This document shows, one piece after another, positions 23,401 through 34,300 of a DNA stretch of 64,000 bases. Made by a program: the position numbers and the translations under genes. Source of the DNA: Branchiostoma floridae. Lineage: Eukaryota; Chordata; Leptocardii; Amphioxiformes; Branchiostomatidae. Location: contig NC_049982.1 of NCBI RefSeq assembly GCF_000003815.2, positions 6,327,216 through 6,391,215 on the forward strand, in the 5' to 3' direction. The notes beneath the pieces were generated by a model. It did not search any database. It was given only the letters and a program-made list of their open reading frames with translations, and was not told the origin of the DNA. The stretch's first letter is position 1; every line of letters starts with the position of its first letter.

Positions 23401-26400
23401 GTTGAAAAAGCGATTCATATGAGAGCAATATAAGTGCAAAGATGACAACCATTAACATTGAAGCATCCCTCTGTAAGACCATTCTTTACGGATTTTAGAG
23501 TAACGGCGTGTGTATTTCATCAAGCAATGGCCTTACGGCACACTGGCATGCGATCAAGCCATGGCTAACTTTGCCTCAGTGCCAGCCGCCGTAGTGGCCG
23601 TTGGCTCAATCCTTTCGCTAAATCCTTTCGCTAAATCCTTCACTCAATCCTTTCGCTAAATCCTTCACTCAATCTTTTCTCTCAATCCACGGAGTTAGCC
23701 ACTGTGAGAAGAGGAGATGAGAGGAGAGGAGAGGAGAGGAGAGGAGAGGAGACGAGAGGAGAGGAGAGGAGAGGAGAGGAGAGGAGAGGAGAGGAGAGGA
23801 GAGGAGAGGAGAGGAGAGGAGAGGAGAGGAGAGGAGAGGAGAGGAGAGGAGGAGAGGAGAGGAGAGAAATTGATGACAAGCATCTACCAGAGTGTTTAGC
23901 GAAGTCCTGTACTGTCGGCACCATGTTGCAGACGGCGTTGTAGGCGGTTATCCCCGAGCAGGGCAGGAGGCACGCCGCGTCCATGGCAACCGTGTCAGGC
24001 ACCTTCACCAGCAACTTCGCGTCGGGAATGACGACGTAATCCGAGAAACTGGCAAAAGCAGTAACGCAAGGGAAAGGCTTCTTATCAACTTACGTTTTCT
24101 CTTTTTTTTCGCTGTATAATTGTAGGTATTTCTGTCATTGAGTGTTACTGCTTTTGTGAAATAAAGATATGGCAAAGATATGCCAATATCAATTAATATC
24201 GATGCAATAAAAAATCGATTCCCACGTTTTAGTTTTCCTTCCTTGTAGTACGTCTAACACAAAATTCCATACACTACATGCTAAGCAACAAGTCAGTTCC
24301 TCCAAAGTATGTCAATAAAGTATGCAATGGGCCATTCTAACAACAGTTATGAGTTGGACATATGCAATGATTGGATGTCATGTCTCACCCGCCATCCTCA
24401 GTGATCCCGGCCCAGTGTTTGATGTCCTTGAGGCAGGCAGTCGTCTCCCCCACCTCACACCTGCTGCACTCCCCACACCCGCCGTGCCAGTACACGATCA
24501 CCTTGTCTCCGACCTGCACAAACAAACTTGCTCTATTGATTTGTTGCCATTGTACTGTTGGCACTCTCCAGAGGTAATACAGGGGTAACAACGTGTGTCT
24601 GAATATGTCACTGATATCGATAGAGACAGTGTTTCATGGATCACCTGAGTTCACCTGTGTGTGCATCGCGGGCGTCACTCGAAAACATACGTTTGAAGGA
24701 GCTACACAGACAGAAGGCTTTCAAATTGAAGTGGATACCTTTTAAAACATATCAAAGCTTATATTGAGCCTACATGAGCAAACTTTATCGATTGTTTGCC
24801 GTCTACTTGACCTAGGGACAGAGACTCAAATCATAAAAACCAAGTCCAAAGATCACACCGATTTTTTCTTCAGTATAAAGTTGTCTCCAACCTACGCAAA
24901 CAAAGTTTAATTGTTTGCCCTCTTTTTCACCTTTAGAAGTACTCCAGCAAGGAAGCACTCAGATACCCAGTTCAAATGACATTTTGTTGGAATGAAATAA
25001 GATTGATTTGATCTTTGATAGCTGACAACGTGTGTTCCTTTTTCCACTTATAAGCCCTTAAATCGCCAATCTATGACTGTTTGATGCAATCACTCATCAC
25101 CATCTAGTTGGAGTGCAACGGTAGTGAACATACCACTGCATGCTATCGTTTAGAGTCAAAGTATAAAACACTAATATTGAATTCAGACCAATGCATGACT
25201 CAGTTAAAACATGATTTTTTTATTGCAGTCTCTCACCTTGAGTTCGGCACTAGGGTCGATATCGACGATGGTGCCTGCCATCTCATGCCCTGACAATGTA
25301 TACAGAAACGTCATTGTCACAACACTTTATGATGATCAGAAGCATACACAGGCCTGTCGTATTTGGGCAAATTCAAGAATAGAATGAAAAGTTTATAAAA
25401 ATACTTAACATTCGTGAGCTTACTATCTTCATTTTGACCAGAAGCTCTATGTCAACAACGCCACACTTCATTTTTGAAAAGTGAAATATGTCATTTATAT
25501 GATTAAGACAAATGCAAATAGTAACACAACTGGGTTAGGAAGATAACAGAGGAAAATGAGGAAAATGCTTTTTCTTTCACATCTTGACTGTTCTCGTTTT
25601 GTTGAATGTCAGAAGTCAAGAGGTTCTTTCAGAAAATAAACTTACCGAGGACGCACTTCAGAGGGGCGAGTCCGCTAAACTCATCATCTGCGCTGTGGGC
25701 ATCAGTATGGCACACTCCTGCGTACTCATTCTGGGGATTCAAAATAGGAGTTGTAATAGATCATGAAATAACTATTCTAGCCTGGCATCCATCCCTATTT
25801 CTTTTACGGCGTAGTCCTATCAAGCGCTCACTCACTCATGGCAGGGCACTGTCACTCCCTCTGAGGAACCCCTCCCTTGACTCTTCTACAGCTAGCACCT
25901 GTTCGAAAACTGTATTGCATAGTGTTTTAATACACACAAGGTAAAACTGCGACAAAATACAGGCAATATATAATGCTTCACGTTATTTCATATTTTTGCC
26001 AGTCATTCATGTATTTTTGGCGACGCCTCGGGGGCGAGTCAAATGATATATTATTTTGTTTTGCTTTGTTCCATCCCAAGTACATTAAAAGCACCAAGCT
26101 AGCCACATACATGACTCAGTGGTGCTAGGGACATATTTACAACCGGGGCCCGGGTGGGCTTGTTGCGTGAACAAAGAATCGAAGTGTACATGTATATCAA
26201 TAAATCGTTCCTTTTCGTTCCTTTTCGCACTTTCGGTAGACCCTTCTTTTGTTGTCTGTCGTGTCATACTTTTCGTTCCAACTGCCCGACCGAGCCCCTG
26301 CTTGAAAAGGTGGCTTTGGCACATAAATGGTTGACCTCAGCAACAGCCCTCCCCTGTTTGTGTGATTTACTATTCGTAGGCGTGGCTAGGAATTGCTGAC

Positions 26401-26873
26401 TGGCCCACAAGACGGTAACCTTCATTTGTCTTGAATACCGTGCTACAGAACGTTGACTTGTCTCAAAAGTGGTGTGGCCACGTCAGCTCTTTGTAAAAAA
26501 AAGTTAATAGATAACAAAAAGAAATCAACTGTCATTTGGAAAAGCTCTGTGAATACAGGCGCAAATTTAAAGTGCAACTATATGTCACATTTATGACAAA
26601 AAGATGTCATAACGTGACAGGACCATCCAAAAGAGAAAATTCGCCAACGATTTTTCTTTCAAAATGGTTGTTTCGCAATGTAGAATGCGCTCTCATGAAA
26701 ACTGAGTTTTTATGCGACTGCAGTAGACATATCCTCCCTTCTATCGTGAAGACATAAGAAAAAAATAGTTCTACCTTGACGACAGCCCCGCCCTTTGGTG
26801 CAGAGGGTACCTCCTCCTGCATCAGCTGGAAGGGCTTCCCGTACTCCACCAACCTCATGCTGCGCCGCGCCAT
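20464..26873 (-). CDS. Zinc-dependent alcohol dehydrogenase (MDR), copy 5, 10 exons
   Basis: Exons: 26775..26873, 25646..25730, 25237..25289, 24389..24513, 23888..24048, 23278..23387, 22447..22510, 22048..22172, 21352..21507, 20464..20568. They are in frame and predict 360 aa. Zinc ligand motifs AGVCHTD, GHE and LLPCS, the structural lobe GGCGECSRCEVGETTAC and the GAGGLG loop are all present. The segment after the lobe ([11 protein letters not shown]) and the longer exon 2 group it with copy 2 rather than with copies 3 and 4. Exon 1 lies at the right-hand, upstream end of the array. A pentanucleotide (GGAGA)n tract lies about 20 bases from exon 5's donor, and a 218-bp MITE is in intron 9. Confidence 0.92.
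20949..21166. mobile_element. Palindromic MITE in ADH copy 5 intron 9
   Basis: Inverted arms end in AGCTCTTTC and include GCAGCGACAGG and GACATAT. The interior is short and non-coding. Target duplication is unclear. The arms produce spurious open frames on both strands. Confidence 0.75.
22340..22440. repeat. Dispersed repeat fragment shared with 54340..54430
   Basis: Both stretches contain CACTTGATAT or GACTTGATAT, then CCCTAAAxACC and GGATATAGGTTAC. This copy is in ADH copy 5 intron 7; the other abuts a hairpin in chitinase 2 intron 5. Confidence 0.6.
23708..23866. repeat. (GGAGA)n microsatellite in ADH copy 5 intron 5
   Basis: About 30 units of GGAGA with rare interruptions. It creates Arg/Glu-rich and Ser/Leu-rich false open frames. 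On the transcribed strand it is a (TCTCC)n pyrimidine tract just downstream of the exon 5 donor. Confidence 0.97.
26015..26080. repeat. Dispersed repeat, second copy (GGCGACGCCTCGGGGGCGAG)
   Basis: Matches 19995..20060, including the following GCGAGTCAAATGATATATTA. It lies in intron 1 of ADH copy 5. Confidence 0.7.
26136..26310. mobile_element. TIR element, family M2, in ADH copy 5 intron 1
   Basis: Left end (CATATTTACAACCGGGGCCC) and right end (TTTTCGTTCCAACTGCCCGA) are inverted versions of the M2 module. The stretch just inside the right end resembles that of the element at 1584..1790. Confidence 0.65.
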
Positions 26874-27022
26874 GTTGGAACACTCCTTCAGGGTTAGCGG
26901 AGACGTTGAAAGTGACCGTCTGAAGTCACGTACATCAGATCAGTACTTGGCAACACAAGTTCACTTGACACGTGATTTATGCTAGCCACCAGACAAACCT
27001 TGGTTACCGAAAAAAAACGGTC

Positions 27023-28177
27023 ACACTACATACCGAAAACAACCAAAAACAACCGAAAACAACTTGACATCTACCGAAAACAACCGAAAACAACTTGACA
27101 TCTACCGAAAACAACTCGGAAAATACCGAAAACAACTCAAGAAATACCGAAAACAACTGGAAACACACATGAACAACCGATCAGAACTCCAAAACAGCCG
27201 GAAAATAACTCTTAAACAACTACTTATGATTTTCATCTACTCTTTACTATCCCTTGAATTATTTTCTTCTTGGCCGAGGGAGAGAATGGGGTGATTTTGA
27301 ATAGAGGATTCTTCCAGCAAAGGTGATGTAGACTGTAGAAACACCTTTCCATCACACACTGTTTTATGGTAAAGAGGAAAATCCTTATTTTGCTCATTTA
27401 GTTTAATCCAGAATTAGGGGCCTTTTTGGTAATACACGTTTGTGGTTTGTCCATTAAAACCGATTTGTTGTGGCAGCGGAATGCGTTATAATTGAGCAAT
27501 AAATGTACTAAATTGTTTTGGTTGCAAAAAAAATGTAGCACACATTAGGTAAATGCGCAGTAGGCAAATTCAACAGCAATTGATAAGCAAACCTTTTTTC
27601 GAAGCAGTTTTGTCGGGGGATAGTGGTGACTGCGATTTCTTGTTGGGGCCACTACTACACCCCCGCCCCACCGTAACCTCTGCTTGGAGTAACACAATAG
27701 ATACCAAGTAGTATGGCCATCCATTGCTGAGTTTGCTAGTTAACCAAGCAGTCTCTGTTTATAACATACAGAATCCATGAATCTGGATTCGAACATTAAT
27801 ATATTCAAAAGGTCAAAGGAGATCTTTCACTCTACTATTGCTCAGTACTCAGTAGGCATCCTTCCATCTTTGCAGATGATGGTAGCGCTCTGTATCAGGT
27901 CACGGTGGTTGACAGCGTCTACTGTGGCTCTACTGTTGCTAATATTGTATTAATAACATGGGTCGTCCTAGCCTACCTCCTGTCCAAAATAAAATAAAAA
28001 TCATCAAATAATAACCCATTGAAATGATTGTTGTTCATGATTGTGTCGAGTTGTTTTCGGTTGTTTTTGGTAGTTAAAAATTGTTTTCGGTTGTTTTCGG
28101 TAATTAGTGAAAGTTGTTTTCGGTTGTTTTCGGTTGTTTTTGGTTGTCTCCGGTTGTTTTCGGTATTTAGTGAGACC
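27023..28177. mobile_element. Foldback element with CCGAAAACAAC-repeat arms
   Basis: The left arm (27023..27190) is a run of degenerate units ACCGAAAACAACT with spacers such as TTGACATCT. The right arm (28045..28177) is the same unit inverted (GTTGTTTTCGGT). The extreme ends match as inverted repeats (GGTCACACTACATACCG versus GGGTCTCACTAAATACCG). About 860 bp of non-repetitive interior separates them and shows no long open frame. This layout, iterated subterminal units in inverted orientation, is typical of foldback-type DNA transposons. No clear target duplication was found. Confidence 0.75.
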
Positions 28178-29752
28178 CTACTGACGACGTCTTTGAGTGA
28201 CTAATTTCGCCTCTCTCCTGTACTGGAGCCAAAATTTATGACTTATTTTCAGTGATTCGATTGACATTGTCTATGCATATGCCATAATTTCCATGGATGT
28301 TTTTACGCTCAGCCTGGTTTTCTCGAGGATATTATATAACGTTACCAATAAGGCACGTATACACCTGCGCAGATGCTCTCAACCATAAATAGCTGTAGGC
28401 ACCAGGTACAGTGAACTGCATCTGAATTTGAGTTAATGATACTGCGTGTTTGTGAGCCGTACTGAAACATAAGTAGGAATACGCATACACGTAAAATTTC
28501 TTTCTGTCTGCTTTCATACGCAAGCCAAGCCTTTCCGTGTTCCTGAGATGATAAGTTGTCATTGACGCCTCATCATTTGATGCGCAGCTGGTATAATCCT
28601 GTTTTATATCCGTCTATCTGATAAAACTCAAGTGCTTTTTTTGTTTTGTTCGCCTGCAAGCTTTCTATAACGTTATACTGTATGAATTATTTTGTGTCAA
28701 ATATACACTAGCTATAGCCCTTGTTGAGTGAAATAACTGCATGTGCTTTCAGATAGAACAGGGGAGAAGACATTACCACAACTTCTTCGCCACTAAGGTA
28801 TCTGTAGCAAAGTGTCCGATGTCACCAAGTATGCGGTCTATATGACTACGGCACATTCTTCAGTCAATAATATCACACATGGCTTGTCGATACGAATACA
28901 AACCAAGGCCGCACAATACACCGCGCAAGTTATTTTTCTTTGGAATATAGCTCTCTGTAGATACCATTTTATGATTTGCAAGTTGCTTGGAAAATAACAC
29001 AGTCCCAGACGGCTTCTTTGGGCCTTTGCTAGGGACACATTACGCTACTCATATATTTTATGCCCGTATTTTTGTTCAAACATATCAACTTGAGAGGTTG
29101 ACTATATATAGACTGTTGACGGCCCAAACGTCGAGTTGCATATTTCCACTGCTAAAGTAGGTGAGACAAGGCGCCCGTGCCTACGTGACGGGCAGCACGT
29201 TCACTCCGTCTGACTGAAAGGTGAATAGTGCAGTGTTGTTCTGACCTTTGCTCAATGCTTCTGTTTTGCACATTCTTAACTTTTGTATCATCACAACAAT
29301 TGCTTTCTATGGTTCATAACTAGTAAGAGTAGAGCTTGTAAAGTTGGTGCGTTACGTCGAAGGTTGATTTTACTCGGAAACGGATACAGTCAGAACATGA
29401 CAGCTTAGCGTTGCTCCAAACAGATTTCACTGACGATTTCGAAAGGCTCCCCACGTTGAAATTTTATCATGCAAATCCTAATAGCACAAAAGAAAATCAA
29501 TCAAATTCACCTCATCGTAATATTACAGGCATATTATATTTTTTTAAAGATATGTTGCCATTATAGTACAAGTGTGTCTCCTCTGCATGCTTTTAAAGCG
29601 TTGTTAGCTTTGCTTATTAACATGTCCGTCTTGCTAAGTCGGACCGAAGCTACTTTTCATATCATATCAATTTAGTCTGTGACGTTTTTCCTGCAGCTGC
29701 AGTCTTTACGACGCCAAACCTCCCCAGGCCCCATTTCCATCAGACTGCAGTC

Positions 29753-29910
29753 GCTGAGCGGCCGTACAGCGACCAAATTGGATTTGAGTGACCTTTAATT
29801 TCATAATTCGATGAAAATACAAGATCTAAAAGTAAAATTTAAAAGACAAAAAACACACAAAATTCTATCTATGGACTTTGTTGAGCGACTTGTTAAATGT
29901 TTGGTCACCA
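29753..29910. mobile_element. MITE-like element, family M4, degenerate
   Basis: Shares CTGAGCGxCCxTACAGCGACCAA at the left end and TTGAGCGACTTG...TTGGTCACC at the right with the better preserved element at 39232..39385. Confidence 0.55.
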
Positions 29911-30934
29911 ACATCTGGTGTAAAGGGAGGGGAGTTCAACCGAGCTAAATGGCGTTGTTAAGCGCGTTCTAACTTTGTTGGTAGCTAACGATACGTATTC
30001 AGCTGATGACTTGTGTAAATTCAAAACAGAGGTCGGACGTTTTGGCGACTGTGGTGTTGAATAGTAACTGATGGTAATCTAAAGCAAACACATCCGTCGT
30101 TTCTACGAGCAATCAAAATGCCACTGTTGACAAAAAGATTGACCCTATGCCACGTTAGCTTTGTTGTTGTTGCACCTGTATCCGTATGTACGTGGTCTGT
30201 TACAATCGGTCATCACCTGACTGGCAATAGAATCTCCCATGCACTTTGAACCTATGCATTCAACTTCTCTGCCCCTCTCCCACCAGATTTTACACTCACC
30301 AAGGTATATTAATGCTACGCCTTCTTAAGTACTTTTAGGATTGACGTGCTTTATGTAAAACAAGAGTTCAACGACCCCATACCTTCGTCAAGCAATAGCA
30401 TTATAGTAAAAGACGGTACGATGTTTATAGGGGAGACGGGTGATGTCTAGGGGGTCTTGAGAACAAATTAGCTTGACCCGATTAAAACCTTCTACAACGA
30501 GACTTCTTTAAGTGATACATATACCGCACTGAACCAGGTGCCCAAGTTTTGTAAACATGCATTTAATCAAACAAGCAATGTATATCAGCAACCCAAATAT
30601 AGCTCAAGTCAGATATTTTGCTATTTCTGTGTATTTAGCAATAAATCGAATTAATACTTTTTGCGAAATCTAAAAATTTATCAAATCACGGCAAACGCTA
30701 ACTTTATAAACCAGTTAAAATTTTGGCCCATCAGGAATATTTTCACGGAAAACTGAAACTTCAGAATCAAACGTTTCACGACAAACTAAATTCATCAAAC
30801 TTAAAAATGCAGATATCATAATCTTAAGCCTAAACGCAATTATTATATACCAGGTAAGCGAGGTCTACCAGTCCATTCTTATTGTGCTATGTACCTATAA
30901 GTGCTAACTTGTTGATAGGTATATATATTGAAAT

Positions 30935-31100
30935 TGCTCTCCAAGAAGAGGTTGAGTCGCGGAGATATATACCAGTAGTCTGGAAATTTACAGTCGCGCT
31001 CCTGTCGGGTGCGTTCTGTAGCAGAGGTAAGAGGAGCTCGACTGCAAATTTCCCGACTACTGCTATATATCTACACGACTCAATCTCTTTTTGGAGAGTA
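30935..31100. mobile_element. Hairpin MITE with 9-bp target duplication (family M3)
   Basis: The palindromic arms begin TGCTCTCCAAGAAGAGGTTG, and the inverse end is TACTCTCCAAAAAGAGATTG. It is flanked by TATTGAAAT at 30926..30934 and 31101..31109. It is downstream of the TAZ-like gene. Confidence 0.85.
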
Positions 31101-31352
31101 TATTGAAATAATCATTAAAAGCCAATGAAGTGTTTAAGCCTCAAAACGTTATATTGTGTTTAGTAATTATACTATAGCAGTTTCAGCATTATGCTCGATA
31201 GCGTTTTCAAATTTCATGCATTTGATACTAAAGAAATTCCTTTTTTTTAAATGCTAGTACTTTATCAAGTTGGTGAAATCTTGGTGTAAAATCGATTTCA
31301 ATATCCTGACAAAGGGCCCCGTCTCGGAGATGGGACCTACGCCTAAGAGCGT

Positions 31353-34300
31353 CTAGCCACGACAGAACGTGCGCCACAGATAGAGGCGCACGAGGCCCAC
31401 AAACACGGGCGTCACGTGCACAGTGCCATACTCATTCAGACCCAGCGGGACATTCGCGGCGCAGATGCGCAGGAGGCACCGGGTACCACGGGTGCACCTG
31501 GCGATATGCTGGGCCACTTCCCGGGCGATCTGTAGGCAGGTGGCGCACCTGTCCTCCCCGCACTTGGAGCTGTGGAGCAGGGCCTCGATGGTCTTGTTGC
31601 AAGTGTGACAATGGCCCAGGTGTATGTTGAAGGTGCTCCGGGTCTGCTTGTAGTGGATCAACGTCTTCACATACGGTGTCTTTTTAAGAAGTGAGAGAGC
31701 AAATAAAGTGTTAATATTAGTATAGGTAAAGTACCTCTTGGGAGGTGACGACATCGTACGTCATCTTTGCCTGGGTAACCTTTCTACCGGGGCTACCATA
31801 CTCGCTTCCTTAAAAAAATATTTTAGGGAAGCGTGTACATGTATCGGAGCCCCAGTCAAAAAAATAGCATGACACCCAGGGTTACATTATCTTAGGTGCT
31901 ACCGTAAAAGTTGCTTTTATTGATGTGTAATTATTGTTGATTAAGTCATTGCCTCAAAATAAACTTGCACTTGCATCATACTGGCACTGTACACTATGTT
32001 ATGTACTGGCACTGTAGACTCGCAAAGATCCACATGAAGTGATGAATTAGTAGTCATTTCGAGATAAATCATCAACATAAGTGGAATTTTCAATAGTCAT
32101 AGCAATTATATTGCCTTAGAAGTTCAAATCCCATGAGAATCCTTGTCAGAATTGTGAAGTGTTACTCACATCGATTAATGCTGGAGATGGCGGTTTTCCC
32201 TTCCAGACTCCTGAAGCTTCCACTGGATGGGGACAATGGACCCCAACTAGGACAGAAATGGATCACAGATTATCCTCGAGATACTCATAACTAGACTTCA
32301 TGTGATATATAGCCATCGCAAGACAGATTGTAAAAAGATTCCGTTAATATTGAGCTAACAAATGTGTAAAGTTAGTATTGTGCCATTTATATACATTTAA
32401 TTTGGATGATACTCTTGTTGTTTACTGGAGTGACTCTGTATCAATTGTTATAAAAGTATACTGTAAAGAAGGGGTCGAACCTTGTGAGGCTGTTCTGTGG
32501 GCCCTGCGCTGTAGATGGTTCTCAAACTCGAGCATCTCCTGATCTTTGTAGTTATGCGCATCGGAGTCCTAGCAGGGAACATACTAAGTGTCATTGAATC
32601 TCAAAATTCTAGCTTGTAATACAGATAACGTTAACGATAAATTGTACATCAAACAGCAGCTTCTCGTTTGAAGTTTATATTGTATTTGTAGATATCCGTT
32701 CAAACTAACGGAAATGGAATGACAGTAAGACCCTAATCTGTTTTTTTTTTACATCTAACGTTAAAAAAAAAACAGACAAGGAAGAAGGAGCACCTGTATG
32801 GGTGGAGTATGTGCAGAATGACGGTCGACCGTTCCTCCGCTTGTTTCTCCCTTTGTCTCCTCTGAAAACTCGGAATCGTGTTCATCCTTTGCGATGGTTT
32901 CCAGAGCCTGTCGCTGCTGAAGGCTGAGCATGGCTGCCTCGTGGTGAAGGACCTCCAACTTCTGCTTCAGTTCCGCAGTTTCTCGCTCATAATCATCCCG
33001 TATCTGCTGCTGCTCCCTCAGAATCTACAAAAAAGGGAGGGAGGAGGGGCTTATATATACAGAATCTTTATTTACAAAGTGAATGTTAGCGAATTAATCT
33101 ACTTGCGACACTAAGAATAAATCAACAGATGAGTTTGATGTATATTTTACTTTATTGATCATTTGATGTACACAACAAAGGTTTCAAAATCTTTTGAACA
33201 AACGGAAAGAAAAGTGAACAGTTATGAGTGTTAATCATCATATCGTGTGGTAGAAGCAGTGGCTCGGTGCAATACCCCCCCCCCCTCTATGTAGCTAAAG
33301 TTTGGTCGAAATTTTGTGACACCTATATATCCCTCTTTTCCTTTGCCACATATAGTAAAGACGATACTACGTACCTGCATGATGCACTGGACCTCTTTTG
33401 ATAGTTCGGGAAGGCTCTTTTCAGTTGCAAGGTCAGCCGGCATCTGCTATCAAAACACGAAATACTCTTTCCAAAATATCAAAGACTTTCTCGCATAAAA
33501 TGCTAGCCAAAATACAATTGGTGCTGATATGGCGCCACTAGCGACAGCGTCGATTACTGCATCACGTCGGTCAAGAAGTTAGATATTCAAAAACATTTAG
33601 TTGAAAACGTAAAAGAAAGCATGGTATTAACAAAAATACCAACCTCTTCACCACCAACGTTAGCATCAGCCGGAGTCTCCTGGTTGTCGCCCGGGGCCTG
33701 GCAGTACTGGCCGGCCGCATCTTCTCCACAACTGTTAGAGAGCTCGTCCAGCTGCTGTGTAACGATCTGACTGTTGTCGTCGCTACATTTCTCAATGTCA
33801 GCTAGTAAGTTGGCACATTTCTGCAAGGTACAACAGATTGTCATCGCGCGTTCGTTGGTGCTATCCCATTATTGTTCAGACGGGTTTTTATCATGTTGAA
33901 TCCAATATATTAAAATTTTGTGCCTGAAGAGATCTGATCATATGGATGGATTACATACAAATAAGAAAAACTAAATATACAAAACAATTATACTTTTAAT
34001 CTACTCATTTTCTTCTGAACATATTTACCTTTGACAACGTAGCTGTCTCCGAGGGTGAACCACTACTGTCCAGCTCATTATGGTCATCGTTCTGCATCTG
34101 ATTATCCTGCAGCTAGTTAACAAAATGGACGAATCGTTCATATACCGAACGTTTATGAATCGTAACAAAGGATATACTCCAAACTATGATAGAATTTCTG
34201 CAGCCTATTTTTGTAGCCTGGATAAATCGAGGTCTCAGCGACCCACCCGACTGACTGGCAAAAACACAGCCCCTGGCAGGCAGAGATTGTGTAATATATG

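Larger units (their letters stand above)
26874..31352. other. Gene-poor stretch between the ADH array and the TAZ-like gene
   Basis: No coding exon recognised on either strand in about 4.5 kb. It contains the large foldback element 27023..28177 and MITE-like elements at 29753..29910 and 30935..31100. The rest is AT-rich unique-looking sequence. Confidence 0.6.

Noticed and set aside
23695-24014. Ser/Leu repeat protein or Arg/Glu repeat protein
   Set aside because: Product of the (GGAGA)n tract. Only the part at 23888..24048 is coding, as ADH exon 5.
774-26873. Recent bacterial horizontal transfer of the ADH genes
   Set aside because: The protein resembles bacterial-type zinc ADHs, but nine introns at fixed positions and tandem paralogues show long residence in an animal genome. 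A phylogeny would be needed for any older transfer.
27023-27190. Regularly spaced repeats resembling a CRISPR array
   Set aside because: Units are degenerate and adjoining, spacers are not uniform, the same unit recurs inverted at 28045..28177, and the DNA is eukaryotic.
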